Origin: an uncultured Aquimarina sp.
Lineage (GTDB): Bacteria; Bacteroidota; Bacteroidia; Flavobacteriales; Flavobacteriaceae
Assembly (NCBI GenBank): GCA_947489685.1
Contig: CANLEM010000003.1
Coordinates: 434,001 to 498,000, forward strand
DNA length: 64,000 nucleotides
Reading direction: 5' to 3'
The translations under genes were made by a program, and so were the position numbers. Below, piece by piece: positions 16,634-24,567 of the stretch (positions within the stretch are counted from its first letter, which is position 1; each line of letters begins with the position of its first letter). The notes under the pieces were generated by a model. That model saw only the letters and a program-made list of their open reading frames with translations. It was not told where the DNA came from and ran no database searches.

Positions 16634-17467
16634 TTAGTTGGCAGACAATAACGCGAAGAATTTATCCATATTTGGTAATAAAACAATTCGTGTACGTCTG
16701 TTAATTGCCATATTTTCATTGGTATCATTTTCAACCAAAGGCTTATAGCTACTTCTTCCTGAAGCTATTAGTTTTCCTGGATCGACATCGTAGTTCTTTT
16801 GTAGTTTTCTTACAATAGATGTTGCTCTTTTCACACTTAAATCCCAATTATCTTCGAGTACATTAGTACTAATTGTTCTAGGATCGGTATGACCTTCAAC
16901 CATAACTTCTAAACTTGGTTCAGAATTAATTACATCAGCTAATTTTTTAAGAATATCATCTGCTTTATTACTTACTCTATAGCTTCCACTATTAAATAAC
17001 ATTTTATCAGAAATAGAGATCATAACGACTGTGTTGTCTATATCAATAGAGATATCTTCATCTTCTTTCAAGTTATCAGACAGAGAACTTTTAAGATTAT
17101 ATGATACAGCCAAATTCATAGAGTCTTTAAGAGAAGTTGCCCCTGCAAGTTTTTGAGAATCAACCTTACTAAGAGTTGATTTCATTTTTTCTTTGGTAGC
17201 ATTAGATATCATAGCTATGTCATCTACCATTACCATTTTCTCATCGCTCGATTCTTTTAAAGAATTGATTTTGGCGTTATAATCGGCAACTCTTGCTTCG
17301 ATCTTGGCAAATTTTTCTTCTAATTCTTCTTTCTCTACAGCTGTTTTCTGAAGAGTACTACGAGTATCTTGCAGATCTTGCTCTAAAGCCACGTATTTTT
17401 TCTTTGATACACAAGAAGTCAGAGTTAAGACTCCGGACAATACGATTAGTGTGAATGATTTTTTCAT
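16634..17467 (-). CDS. OmpA-family peptidoglycan-binding lipoprotein with coiled coil
   Basis: 277 residues. Lipobox LTSC at residues 16-19 predicts lipid anchoring. Residues about 25-75 form a charged coiled coil (LEQDLQDTRSTLQ, EELEEKFAKIEARV). The C-terminal OmpA/MotB domain (about 150-265) has the features MLFNSGSYRVSNKADDILKKL, VEGHTD, the NWDLSVKRA segment and INRRTRI, whose Asp and Arg hold the diaminopimelate of peptidoglycan. Such proteins tether the outer membrane to the cell wall. It is a single-gene unit with a strong terminator. T6SS or gliding roles are not indicated by neighbours. Confidence 0.9.
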   Translation of the reverse strand: MKKSFTLIVLSGVLTLTSCVSKKKYVALEQDLQDTRSTLQKTAVEKEELEEKFAKIEARVADYNAKINSLKESSDEKMVMVDDIAMISNATKEKMKSTLSKVDSQKLAGATSLKDSMNLAVSYNLKSSLSDNLKEDEDISIDIDNTVVMISISDKMLFNSGSYRVSNKADDILKKLADVINSEPSLEVMVEGHTDPRTISTNVLEDNWDLSVKRATSIVRKLQKNYDVDPGKLIASGRSSYKPLVENDTNENMAINRRTRIVLLPNMDKFFALLSAN

Positions 17468-17804
17468 GGTTATTTAATTTTATTTTATGCTATTTTAACT
17501 ATCTCTTATTTTATTTATTGCTTTTCTGATTACTAATTTTTTCATATCAATTTCTTAAAAAATGTTAATAACAATTATCAAAAATGTTATCCCATAAAGG
17601 CTTTACGGATAGCTCGCAGGAATAGTTTGATTTAAGGTATTGATTTTCAAAATTATATGTGATTCGAAGAAGAGTTATGTTAATTCTTTGTAGATAAATT
17701 TTAGATTTAATGCAACAACGTATTATTTTTACTGTTATATTGTACGACGAAGATACCTTGCCCATATCTACAAGTAAAATTTAAAAAGAATAGTATTAAA
17801 ATTG
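17468..17804. other. Divergent intergenic region (337 bp)
   Basis: Region between the starts of the OmpA-family gene and the M23 peptidase gene. A minus-strand open frame of 66 codons exists at 17565-17765 but shows no domain, no signal peptide and random composition, so it is not called. Probably holds both promoters; no clear TAnnTTTG box stands out. Confidence 0.5.
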
Positions 17805-18779
17805 ATGTTTCTCGCTAAAAATAGGCACGTATCTTATAGTGTATTTTTATTTTCTTTTTTCTTGATGTGTACTCAAGAAATGATTTCTCAGCAAAATAAT
17901 GTATGTATTGACTATAAAACACTTACAGTAAGTGGAGAAATAGTGTATTTGCCCATTCTTCCTGAAAATAAAATAGTGAATTCTGATGTTGTAGATATGC
18001 TTAGTTCGGTTGAAAAAGAAAGTATATTGGATCATTTCACTACAAAATGGGATACGATTAGATTTAATCCTTTTCATGGTGAAAACCTCGATTTTCCTTT
18101 AGAGCTTACCTTTAATAACAAAGAATTTGCACCTCCAGTAGATCGTAAAATGGTGATAACTTCACGTTATGGCTGGAGAAGAGGCCGTCCACATCAAGGG
18201 ATAGATATTGATTTAGTAGTAGGAGATAGTGTTAGATCTATTTTGGATGGTAAAGTACGTTATGCAAGATACCATGGCGGGCACGGAAAAACCATTATAG
18301 TAAGGCATGCCAATGGTTTAGAAACTGTATATGCCCATTTGTCAAAATATTTGGTAAAAGAAAATCAGGAAGTTAAAAAAGGCGATGTTATCGGAAAAGG
18401 TGGAGTCACAGGTAATTCAAGAGGAAGTCATTTGCATCTTGAAGTTCGGTACCACGGTAAGTCGATAAACCCAGAATATTTATTTGAATTCTCTAATGAT
18501 AATACTAAAGTAAGATCTGACAAATTATTTGTAACCAGAAAATGGGTAACTCCAAGATATCACCGATCTACTCGAAAGAGTAAAATAGTTCTTTGTACCT
18601 CATTAGAAGATCTCACAAAGATTAAAGAAGATCAAAAAAAGATTTATACCGTTAGAAAAGGAGATACACTTTACGGTATTGCCAATAGATATGGATTAGC
18701 AGTGTCCGAAATCTGCAAAATAAACTCTATACGGCATAACTCGGTCTTAAAAATAGGACAGCAAATAATTGTGAATTGA
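17805..18779 (+). CDS. M23 metallopeptidase with C-terminal LysM domain
   Basis: 324 residues from the ATG at 17805 (a TTG one codon earlier is ignored). An N-terminal hydrophobic segment (YSVFLFSFFLMC) exports it. The LytM/M23 domain at about 110-230 has the zinc ligands H-Q-G-I-D-I-D, a central VYAHL and the HLHLEV motif, all required for activity, so it is probably an active D,D-endopeptidase that cuts peptidoglycan cross-links. The C-terminal LysM repeat (YTVRKGDTLYGIANRYGL...LKIGQQIIV) binds the glycan strands. It faces the OmpA-like lipoprotein; both act on the cell wall. Confidence 0.93.
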   Translation: MFLAKNRHVSYSVFLFSFFLMCTQEMISQQNNVCIDYKTLTVSGEIVYLPILPENKIVNSDVVDMLSSVEKESILDHFTTKWDTIRFNPFHGENLDFPLELTFNNKEFAPPVDRKMVITSRYGWRRGRPHQGIDIDLVVGDSVRSILDGKVRYARYHGGHGKTIIVRHANGLETVYAHLSKYLVKENQEVKKGDVIGKGGVTGNSRGSHLHLEVRYHGKSINPEYLFEFSNDNTKVRSDKLFVTRKWVTPRYHRSTRKSKIVLCTSLEDLTKIKEDQKKIYTVRKGDTLYGIANRYGLAVSEICKINSIRHNSVLKIGQQIIVN

Positions 18780-18826
18780 TTTAATAGTCTCAAACTCTAT
18801 TTTTTAAGTTTTCTTCAGAAAATATT

Positions 18827-20083
18827 TTACCCTTTTACATGTCGATCAATCATTTCTAACAAATGACTTTTGTTATACGGTTTTAAGATGTAATCATTTA
18901 AGCCAGCATGTATGATTTGTCGATTTAATTGTGTTACATCAACAGCTGTAAGGGCAATAATGGGTGTTTTTGGATCAAACTCACGAATCCTCTTTGTAGT
19001 ACCAATACCATTTAACTTAGGCATATTAATGTCCATTAATATAACATCATATTGATTTTCTTTAGCAAGCTCTATCGCATCAAAACCATTATCAATTGTG
19101 GTACAATTAAAATTTTCTTTAGATAATATTTTATCAGCTACTAATAAATTTAATTTGTTATCATCTACAATTAGCGCTTTTAGCTGCTCGTCTTTGGGAG
19201 CGTCTAAACTCGTATTAGAAGTAATAGGTTCTTCTTTTTTGGTTTCCTTAGATAAATGTACTTTGTAATCTACTACTAATGCATATTCTGAACCAGTTTT
19301 AGGGTTATTGTCTATAATAATTTCTCCTCCCAGTGCGTCGGTAAGCTTTTTTACAATTTTAGAATTAATTCCTGTACCCAAATAGGATGTTTTTGCCTTG
19401 TCGACATTTATGAACTCCTGGTAAATTGATTTCTGATCTTCTTTAGAAACCTCATAACCATTATGAGTAACTTTAAACGAAATGGTGTAATAATCCTCTT
19501 TTTTCTTAATTAAACTAACATTAAAATTTACATTTCCATTTTTTGTAAATCGTAAAGCATTACTAATTAAATTCATTAATATCTGCGATAAAATTGCCGG
19601 ATCACCAACTATGTTTTGATCAATCTCGGTATCAAAATCATATAGTAATTTATTATCGCTATTCTCTGTAGCGTAGCTAAATGAATTAATAAGATTTTGC
19701 GTAACCTCATTTAAATTAAAAATTATATTTTGAGAGCTGATTTCCTCAGAATTTAGATAATTAACATGTAATACATTGTTAATAAGGGTAAGCAGATAGT
19801 TTCCTGAAAATTTTAATGATTTTAATTTTTTATCTTCTTTTAATTTGGGATGTTCTTCTTCAATCAAATTAGTTAGTCCCATAATCCCATATAAAGGGGT
19901 TCTTAATTCTTGACTAAGAAGGGAAATATAATCTTGCTGCGCCTGAAACTGTTTTTCGGTGTCACTAAGTAAAGATACATACTCAGCATTCTTTTTATTG
20001 AGTGTATCTTTAATGCTTCTGCATCGTATCCATAGAAAAAGGATTATAGCCAGAAGAAGTCCTCCGATTATATAAAATATCAT
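18827..20083 (-). CDS. Hybrid histidine kinase with degenerate kinase core and intact receiver
   Basis: 418 residues: one membrane helix (1-19), a short coiled coil, a HisKA-like helix pair, a HATPase-like domain and a C-terminal receiver. The H-box reads LLSQELRTPL, so the phosphorylated histidine is replaced by Gln58. The N-box (NLISNALRFT) is kept, but the G1 box reads KVTHNGYEVS instead of DxGxG and the G2 region reads YLGTGINSK. The receiver looks functional: VDDN, the acceptor Asp in LMDINMP, the switch threonine in ALTA and the lysine in LKPY. It therefore probably cannot autophosphorylate by the normal route and may act as a phospho-acceptor scaffold. No partner regulator lies beside it. 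Confidence 0.85.
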   Translation of the reverse strand: MIFYIIGGLLLAIILFLWIRCRSIKDTLNKKNAEYVSLLSDTEKQFQAQQDYISLLSQELRTPLYGIMGLTNLIEEEHPKLKEDKKLKSLKFSGNYLLTLINNVLHVNYLNSEEISSQNIIFNLNEVTQNLINSFSYATENSDNKLLYDFDTEIDQNIVGDPAILSQILMNLISNALRFTKNGNVNFNVSLIKKKEDYYTISFKVTHNGYEVSKEDQKSIYQEFINVDKAKTSYLGTGINSKIVKKLTDALGGEIIIDNNPKTGSEYALVVDYKVHLSKETKKEEPITSNTSLDAPKDEQLKALIVDDNKLNLLVADKILSKENFNCTTIDNGFDAIELAKENQYDVILMDINMPKLNGIGTTKRIREFDPKTPIIALTAVDVTQLNRQIIHAGLNDYILKPYNKSHLLEMIDRHVKG

Positions 20084-20246
20084 AGCTGTTTTTTTGTTAA
20101 TAGCAAAGTAAGATATATCAGGTTTATCTTACAAGTTTGTATTGTTATTTTTTATAATTATCGATAAAAAACCTAAAGTTTTACAGGGAATTAACATACA
20201 TATACGTTATAATATCTATCTTTAACCCTTGTGAGCAGTAGATCTT

Positions 20247-20897
20247 ATGGTTATGAGCAGTAAATTTATATTTGTTTTTTTTATTGGTATTTGTGGTATT
20301 ATGAATGCACAGATCGAAAAGTCTTCTTCACTACGTATTGATAAAGGAGATCTTAAGACTGATAAATATAGCCTATCTTCTGGTTTATCCAATCCCGATG
20401 CCAAAAATAAATTTACATTATCGAGCACACCCGAGGATGGTAGTGATTTTAGAAAAAAGGAACAATCCTTTAGTATGAACGATGATGATGGATTTTTTAA
20501 ACCTAAAACTAAAGCTACTCCAAAGTGGTTTGATAAAGATCGCGATATTAAAGACGAGTATAAAAGTGATCAATATCTTGGGGATTTTAAGAATAATGGA
20601 AAATTTGTCAATTTAGTCTATCGGGATCATGAATATGTGGATGGAGATATTGTAAGAATTTTTATCAATGAAGATATTATCGGTCCAAGAATATTTCTTA
20701 CTGCAAATTATAAGAGCATTAAAATTGATTTGATCAAAGGCTTTAATAAAATCGATATTCAGGCTTTGAATCAGGGTGAATCCGGTCCCAACACCGCAGA
20801 ATTTCAACTGTATGATGATCAAGGAAATTTGATTACCGGAAACGAATGGAATCTTACAACAGGAGTTAAAGCGACCCTTATTGTGGTAAAAGAATAG
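20247..20897 (+). CDS. Secreted protein of unknown function
   Basis: 216 residues with a signal peptide ending in GIMNAQ; start at the first ATG, with a second ATG two codons on. The first 90 mature residues are polar and probably disordered. The last 100 residues form a compact beta domain (FVNLVYRDHEYVDGDIVRIF, IDLIKGFNKIDIQALNQGES, AEFQLYDDQG) of a type I have seen in Flavobacteria as conserved secreted proteins without function. No catalytic motif or sorting domain. It stands alone between the pseudo-kinase and the sigma factor gene. Confidence 0.75.
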   Translation: MVMSSKFIFVFFIGICGIMNAQIEKSSSLRIDKGDLKTDKYSLSSGLSNPDAKNKFTLSSTPEDGSDFRKKEQSFSMNDDDGFFKPKTKATPKWFDKDRDIKDEYKSDQYLGDFKNNGKFVNLVYRDHEYVDGDIVRIFINEDIIGPRIFLTANYKSIKIDLIKGFNKIDIQALNQGESGPNTAEFQLYDDQGNLITGNEWNLTTGVKATLIVVKE

Positions 20898-21055
20898 TAA
20901 CTACTTCTTTTTGTTGCTACATTAACCGTATCGGGTATTTTCATACCTATTTCTTTTTAATTATAGTTGTCAAAAAAATATTTACTTAAAATATTTTCAC
21001 ATTTTTTGTGATTTTTTTATTCCATAAGATACTAATTATAAAAAACATAAACTAT

Positions 21056-21544
21056 ATGGGTAAAGAGTACGAGTTTACTCAAATTATAAAAGATAACGAA
21101 GGTGTTATTTTTAAGATAACCACAATTTATACAAACAATCAGGAAGATCAGAAAGATTTGTATCAGGAAATTGTTTATCAATTATGGAAAGCCTACGATA
21201 GTTTTAGAGGAGATTCTAAAATTAGTACCTGGATGTATCGAGTAGCGCTTAACACTGCAATTACAAGAATAAAGAAAGAAAAACGAAGAGGAAATCAAAT
21301 TGGAATTGATAAAGTGGTTATGCTGCAAACGGAACAGTATGACACCGCATTTGAAGAACGATTAAAGATATTATATGCGCATATTCGAGGGCTCAATGAA
21401 CTAGAAAAAGGAATAATGCTATTGCTTCTAGAAGGTAAGAAATATGAAGAAATAGCAAGTATTACAGGGCTGTCACCAAGTAACGTTGGAACCAGAATAT
21501 CAAGAATTAAGGAAAAATTAAAAACACAGATCATTAAAAAATAA
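21056..21544 (+). CDS. ECF sigma factor
   Basis: 162 residues from the ATG at 21056; an upstream GTG would add 16 hydrophobic residues not found in the family. Region 2 is clear (QEDQKDLYQEIVYQLWKAYDSFRGDSKISTWMYRVALNTAI), with the DLxQE core-binding and STW promoter-melting elements. Region 4 (KYEEIASITGLSPSNVGTRISRIKEKLK) is a typical helix-turn-helix. It is followed after 4 bases by a membrane protein gene, the usual arrangement for a sigma factor and its anti-sigma or effector partner. Confidence 0.93.
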   Translation: MGKEYEFTQIIKDNEGVIFKITTIYTNNQEDQKDLYQEIVYQLWKAYDSFRGDSKISTWMYRVALNTAITRIKKEKRRGNQIGIDKVVMLQTEQYDTAFEERLKILYAHIRGLNELEKGIMLLLLEGKKYEEIASITGLSPSNVGTRISRIKEKLKTQIIKK

Positions 21545-21548
21545 GTAA

Positions 21549-22163
21549 ATGGAATTAGAAGAAATGCAATCAATTTGGTCTGAACTAAGTGGCCAACTAG
21601 AGAAACAAAAAAAACTAACCGATAAAATGATCATTATGATGACACAAGATAAATTTAGAAGTAAAATAAACAAAATAGCTTATCCAGAATTATTAGGGAC
21701 CATAATCTGCTTTGGTTCGGCAATACTCATATTAATGAATTTGAACAAATTGGATAATTGGTATAATATGATATCCGGTATAGTGTCACTACTCATTTTA
21801 ATTATACTACCCATTTTGTCATTAACATCAATTAACAGGATGCGCAAGGTAGAAATAGCTACCAATAATTATAAAGAAACTTTGTTGAGTTATGCAAAAA
21901 GAAAAAAACAGTTTCAAACGGTTACAAAATGGGGGTATTACCTTGGTTTTATATTGATGTTTACAATTATGCCTATAACTACCAAAATACTAAATAATAA
22001 AGATTTATTTTCTGAGACAAAGAGGGTTTGGCCTTTTTTAATTGCGATACCACTGGCTATTGTGTTTTTTATAGTTTTTTCAAAATGGGTAATGAAATTC
22101 TACAATAAAAATATTAATTCTGCAGAGTCTTTGATTAAAGAGTTAGAGGATACAGGTATTTGA
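21549..22163 (+). CDS. Membrane protein co-encoded with the ECF sigma factor
   Basis: 204 residues. The N-terminal 45 residues are charged and cytoplasmic (MELEEMQSIWSELSGQLEKQKKL), followed by four predicted membrane helices at about 48-65, 73-92, 125-145 and 157-178. The gene starts 4 bases after the sigma gene. The N-terminal soluble helix plus membrane part is the layout of small anti-sigma proteins in Bacteroidetes, so holding the sigma factor is a reasonable inference; no zinc-binding HxxxCxxC motif of ZAS anti-sigma factors is present. A terminator follows directly. Confidence 0.82.
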   Translation: MELEEMQSIWSELSGQLEKQKKLTDKMIIMMTQDKFRSKINKIAYPELLGTIICFGSAILILMNLNKLDNWYNMISGIVSLLILIILPILSLTSINRMRKVEIATNNYKETLLSYAKRKKQFQTVTKWGYYLGFILMFTIMPITTKILNNKDLFSETKRVWPFLIAIPLAIVFFIVFSKWVMKFYNKNINSAESLIKELEDTGI

Positions 22164-22174
22164 TTTTATAAAAA

Positions 22175-22201
22175 AAAGGACTGTTTAAAACAGTCCTTTT
22201 T
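22175..22201. terminator. Bidirectional terminator
   Basis: Inverted repeat GGACTGTTT / AAACAGTCC with A and T tracts on either side (AAAAAAAGG...CCTTTTTT). It lies between the converging membrane protein genes ending at 22163 and 22224. Confidence 0.88.
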
Positions 22202-22223
22202 GATATGTATAATTTTTTCTTAT

Positions 22224-22652
22224 TTAAGAAATCCAACCTTTGGTAATGGATGTTTTTGAAAACCAAACCAAAAATAGTGCTACAACAATTATCAATATAG
22301 GCATCAGTATTCTTAATCCTGATAAAGTAATGTAATCTTGTAAAAAGAAATTATAAGTTGCTTGTGCTAGTACTCCAACTAGTGAAATAATTAATAAAAA
22401 GTAAGCCCATTTTTTTTTCAAAAGTAAACCAATACAACCTAAAGCACCTCCGAATACAGCAATAGCAAATGCTGCAGTGACCCAGGCGGGCATATGATTA
22501 TAAAAATTTTGATCAGCTTCTGGTAGTGCAGCCAGAGCTTCATCTGTAGTATAAGCTTGTCCTAAATATGTAAGAACTCCCAAAATATTCCAAATTAATG
22601 CAATAATACTAATAATCCAGTACCACGTAGGTGGTTTGTGTGTATTTTCCAT
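22224..22652 (-). CDS. Four-helix integral membrane protein
   Basis: 142 residues with four membrane helices at about 11-30, 55-76, 84-103 and 112-130 and a WYWIISIIALIWNILGVLTYL start. The loop between helices 1 and 2 carries an acidic segment (TTDEALAALPEADQNFYN). This is a known small-protein pattern in Bacteroidetes and Proteobacteria but of unknown function. It is a single gene, converging on the sigma unit. Start ATG at 22652 is the only sensible one. Confidence 0.8.
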   Translation of the reverse strand: MENTHKPPTWYWIISIIALIWNILGVLTYLGQAYTTDEALAALPEADQNFYNHMPAWVTAAFAIAVFGGALGCIGLLLKKKWAYFLLIISLVGVLAQATYNFFLQDYITLSGLRILMPILIIVVALFLVWFSKTSITKGWIS

Positions 22653-22822
22653 ATAGTATCGATATTAAGTTGTTATGAATGAACAATGTAAATAGAAACA
22701 AAATGAATTGCAAATGATAACTAGATGTAAACTATCGTTAAAACTACTATTACTTGGTTTATTTTCGAATATATTATTCATATTTGCACCTCAAATTAAT
22801 AACCTATCGAAGATCTTAATTT

Positions 22823-23206
22823 ATGATTGAAGAAGATGTAGTAAAAGCTTATAACCTTGATTTAGGTAAGGTTATTTTTTATAAAAACTATTTGGTGATA
22901 GAAGTAGCCGAAGGGATTTCTTTTAACCATGAGAAAGCCAAAAAGTTATCCGTATTGACAAATTTACATTTCGGAAACGCCCCTTTTGGTTATATATCAC
23001 ATCGTATAAATTCATATTCTTTAGAAGCAACAGATTATATGAAGATTAAAGAAGTATTTCCTAATCTTTCAGCTTTTGCAGTTGTAGTATATAATAAGCT
23101 TCAGGAAACCAGTGTTCGAATTGAAAATATGTTTTTTGAAGACGGTATTATGAAATTTGATAAGCTCGAAGATGCTAAGGCCTGGATTTTGGAAAAACTT
23201 GTTTAG
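22823..23206 (+). CDS. STAS/SpoIIAA-like cytosolic protein
   Basis: 127 residues, no signal peptide or membrane segment. The pattern of alternating strands and helices (KVIFYKNYLVIEVAEG, AKKLSVLTN, FPNLSAFAVVVYNK, DAKAWILEKL) matches small STAS/SpoIIAA-like proteins of Flavobacteria. There is no obvious phosphorylatable serine at the SpoIIAA position, so a regulatory switch role is not shown. It precedes the sterol desaturase-like gene by 27 bases on the same strand and is probably co-transcribed. Confidence 0.75.
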   Translation: MIEEDVVKAYNLDLGKVIFYKNYLVIEVAEGISFNHEKAKKLSVLTNLHFGNAPFGYISHRINSYSLEATDYMKIKEVFPNLSAFAVVVYNKLQETSVRIENMFFEDGIMKFDKLEDAKAWILEKLV

Positions 23207-23233
23207 TTGCAAAAAATAGAATATTTTGTACCT

Positions 23234-24079
23234 ATGGAAAAGATCATACATTACTTTGAAACAATACCTTCTTCTCATCGAAGTCTAATTTTGGTAGGAG
23301 GTATAGCTTTTTTTTGGATTATAGAATATGCAATTCCTTTATTCAGATTTAACTACAAAAAATTTAAACATGCATGGCCTAATATTTTCTTTACATTAAC
23401 AACTATTGTGGTCAATTTCTTTCTTGCATTTATTTTATTGAAAACCAGTGATTGGACGGTTAATAATGATTTTGGAGTACTACAATGGTTAAATTTACCA
23501 CTTTGGGCAACTATTTTGATAGGGGTGGCGTTAATGGATTTAATTGGAGCGTGGTTAGCACACTACGTTCAACATGTCATTAAGCCATTATGGATGTTCC
23601 ATTTGATTCATCATACAGATAATCATGTAGATACTACAACTGCGAATAGACATCATCCTGGAGAAAGTGTTATACGTTTTTTGTTTACTACTTTGGCAGT
23701 ATTTATTGTAGGAGCACCGGTAGGTATAATTATGTTGTACCAATCTTTATCTGTAGTGCTATCGCAATTTAATCATGCCAATATATCCTTACCTAAAAAA
23801 TTAGATGATATCATAAGTCTATTGATTGTTTCTCCGGATATGCACAAAGTACACCATCATTATGTTTTACCATATACCGATACGAATTACGGAAATATAT
23901 TTTCTATATGGGATAGAATGTTTGGTACTTTTGCCAAAATTAGGAATGAAGATTTAATCTATGGGGTGGATACATATCCCGATGTTGACTCTAATGCAAA
24001 AATTACTAAGTTATTAAAACTCCCTTTTGATGGGTATAGAGCTCCTGAAGGATCTAAGTTTGAAAAAGAAACATCTTAA
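23234..24079 (+). CDS. Sterol desaturase / fatty acid hydroxylase family membrane enzyme
   Basis: 281 residues from the ATG at 23234; a TTG nine codons earlier directly abuts the previous stop and is not preferred. Several membrane helices (about 18-36, 50-72, 85-105, 145-170) frame the eight-histidine di-iron cluster: HYVQH, HLIHHTD, NRHHPGE and, near the C-terminus, HKVHHHY. All histidine boxes are present, so an oxygen-dependent hydroxylase or desaturase acting on a lipid in the inner membrane is likely. The lipid is unknown. A hairpin terminator follows. Confidence 0.92.
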   Translation: MEKIIHYFETIPSSHRSLILVGGIAFFWIIEYAIPLFRFNYKKFKHAWPNIFFTLTTIVVNFFLAFILLKTSDWTVNNDFGVLQWLNLPLWATILIGVALMDLIGAWLAHYVQHVIKPLWMFHLIHHTDNHVDTTTANRHHPGESVIRFLFTTLAVFIVGAPVGIIMLYQSLSVVLSQFNHANISLPKKLDDIISLLIVSPDMHKVHHHYVLPYTDTNYGNIFSIWDRMFGTFAKIRNEDLIYGVDTYPDVDSNAKITKLLKLPFDGYRAPEGSKFEKETS

Positions 24080-24104
24080 GCTTGCAGCGATAGGATAAAA
24101 AAAT

Positions 24105-24143
24105 AAAGCTGAATATTACTTTTAAGTACTATTCAGCTTTTTA
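24105..24143. terminator. Terminator after the sterol desaturase-like gene
   Basis: Inverted repeat AAAGCTGAATA / TATTCAGCTTT with an inner ACTT/AAGT pair and T-rich right flank. It could also stop a minus-strand transcript from the small-peptide array whose last frame ends at 24161. Confidence 0.8.
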
Positions 24144-24160
24144 TTAAATAATTGGTCCTA

Positions 24161-24295
24161 TTAATAGGTATAGCACTTAATTTTTTTATGCATAATATAC
24201 TCATGACTGTTAATGTTTAGTGAATGATCCAAAAACGCACTTGGTTTTTGTACCGCCACATTTATTTTTTTTCTAATATTTCTTAATGCTTTCAT
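24161..24295 (-). CDS. Possible 44-residue basic peptide downstream of the peptide array
   Basis: A short frame on the same strand as the peptide array and ending 18 bases before the terminator. The product begins MKALRNIRKKINVAVQKP, basic like the array peptides, and continues with HSLNINSHEY and a short C-terminal KKIKCYTY. The opening M-K/R-x-L-x-N...KK loosely resembles copies A and B of the array but the rest differs. Codon use is compatible with a real gene, but the length makes chance likely enough that I give low confidence. Confidence 0.35.
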   Translation of the reverse strand: MKALRNIRKKINVAVQKPSAFLDHSLNINSHEYIMHKKIKCYTY

Positions 24296-24330
24296 GATTA
24301 GTGTTTTTATGATTGATTAATACGGTATAA

Positions 24331-24417
24331 CTACCTATAACGCCTTTTGGTATTCCAAATAAACCCTTTTGTAGTTGGTAATTTTTTACTGATTTGATTG
24401 TTGTCTAAAGTTCTCAT
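24331..24417 (-). CDS. Array peptide copy A (28 residues)
   Basis: ATG at 24417, TAG at 24331-24333. The product starts MRTLDNNQISKKLP and ends TTKGFIWNTKRRYR. It shares NQISKK and TTKGxIWNxKRRYR with two neighbouring frames on the same strand that start 114 and 225 bases upstream. Conservation of the amino acids at the two outer copies, with codon differences (CGTTATAGG versus CGTTATAGA; AATACC versus AACGCC), supports translation rather than a mere DNA repeat. There is no signal peptide or cysteine. The function is unknown. Net charge is strongly positive. Confidence 0.6.
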   Translation of the reverse strand: MRTLDNNQISKKLPTTKGFIWNTKRRYR

Positions 24418-24444
24418 GTTGTTGTGTTTAAGCTATTAATTTGA

Positions 24445-24531
24445 TTATCTATAACGTCTCTTAGTATTCCAGATAAACCCTTTTGTTGTTTATATTTTTT
24501 TACTGATTTGATTGCTGTCTAAAGTTCTCAT
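24445..24531 (-). pseudogene. Array peptide copy B, interrupted by an in-frame stop
   Basis: The same 29-codon frame as copy A: it begins MRTLDSNQISKKI, then a TAA stop at codon 14 (24490-24492), after which the frame continues with TTKGFIWNTKRRYR and a normal TAA. Everything except codons 13-14 is intact, including the C-terminal motif. It may be a recently broken copy, or a 13-residue product may be made. A sequencing error is possible but a single base change would not obviously restore the copy A residue (CCA). Confidence 0.5.
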
Positions 24532-24567
24532 ATTATTAATTTTTAATTGTTATTTTTTCTCGTTTGA

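Noticed and set aside
17565-17765. 66-codon minus-strand frame upstream of the OmpA-family gene
   Set aside because: No signal peptide, domain or sensible start site; it lies in a divergent promoter region and looks like chance.
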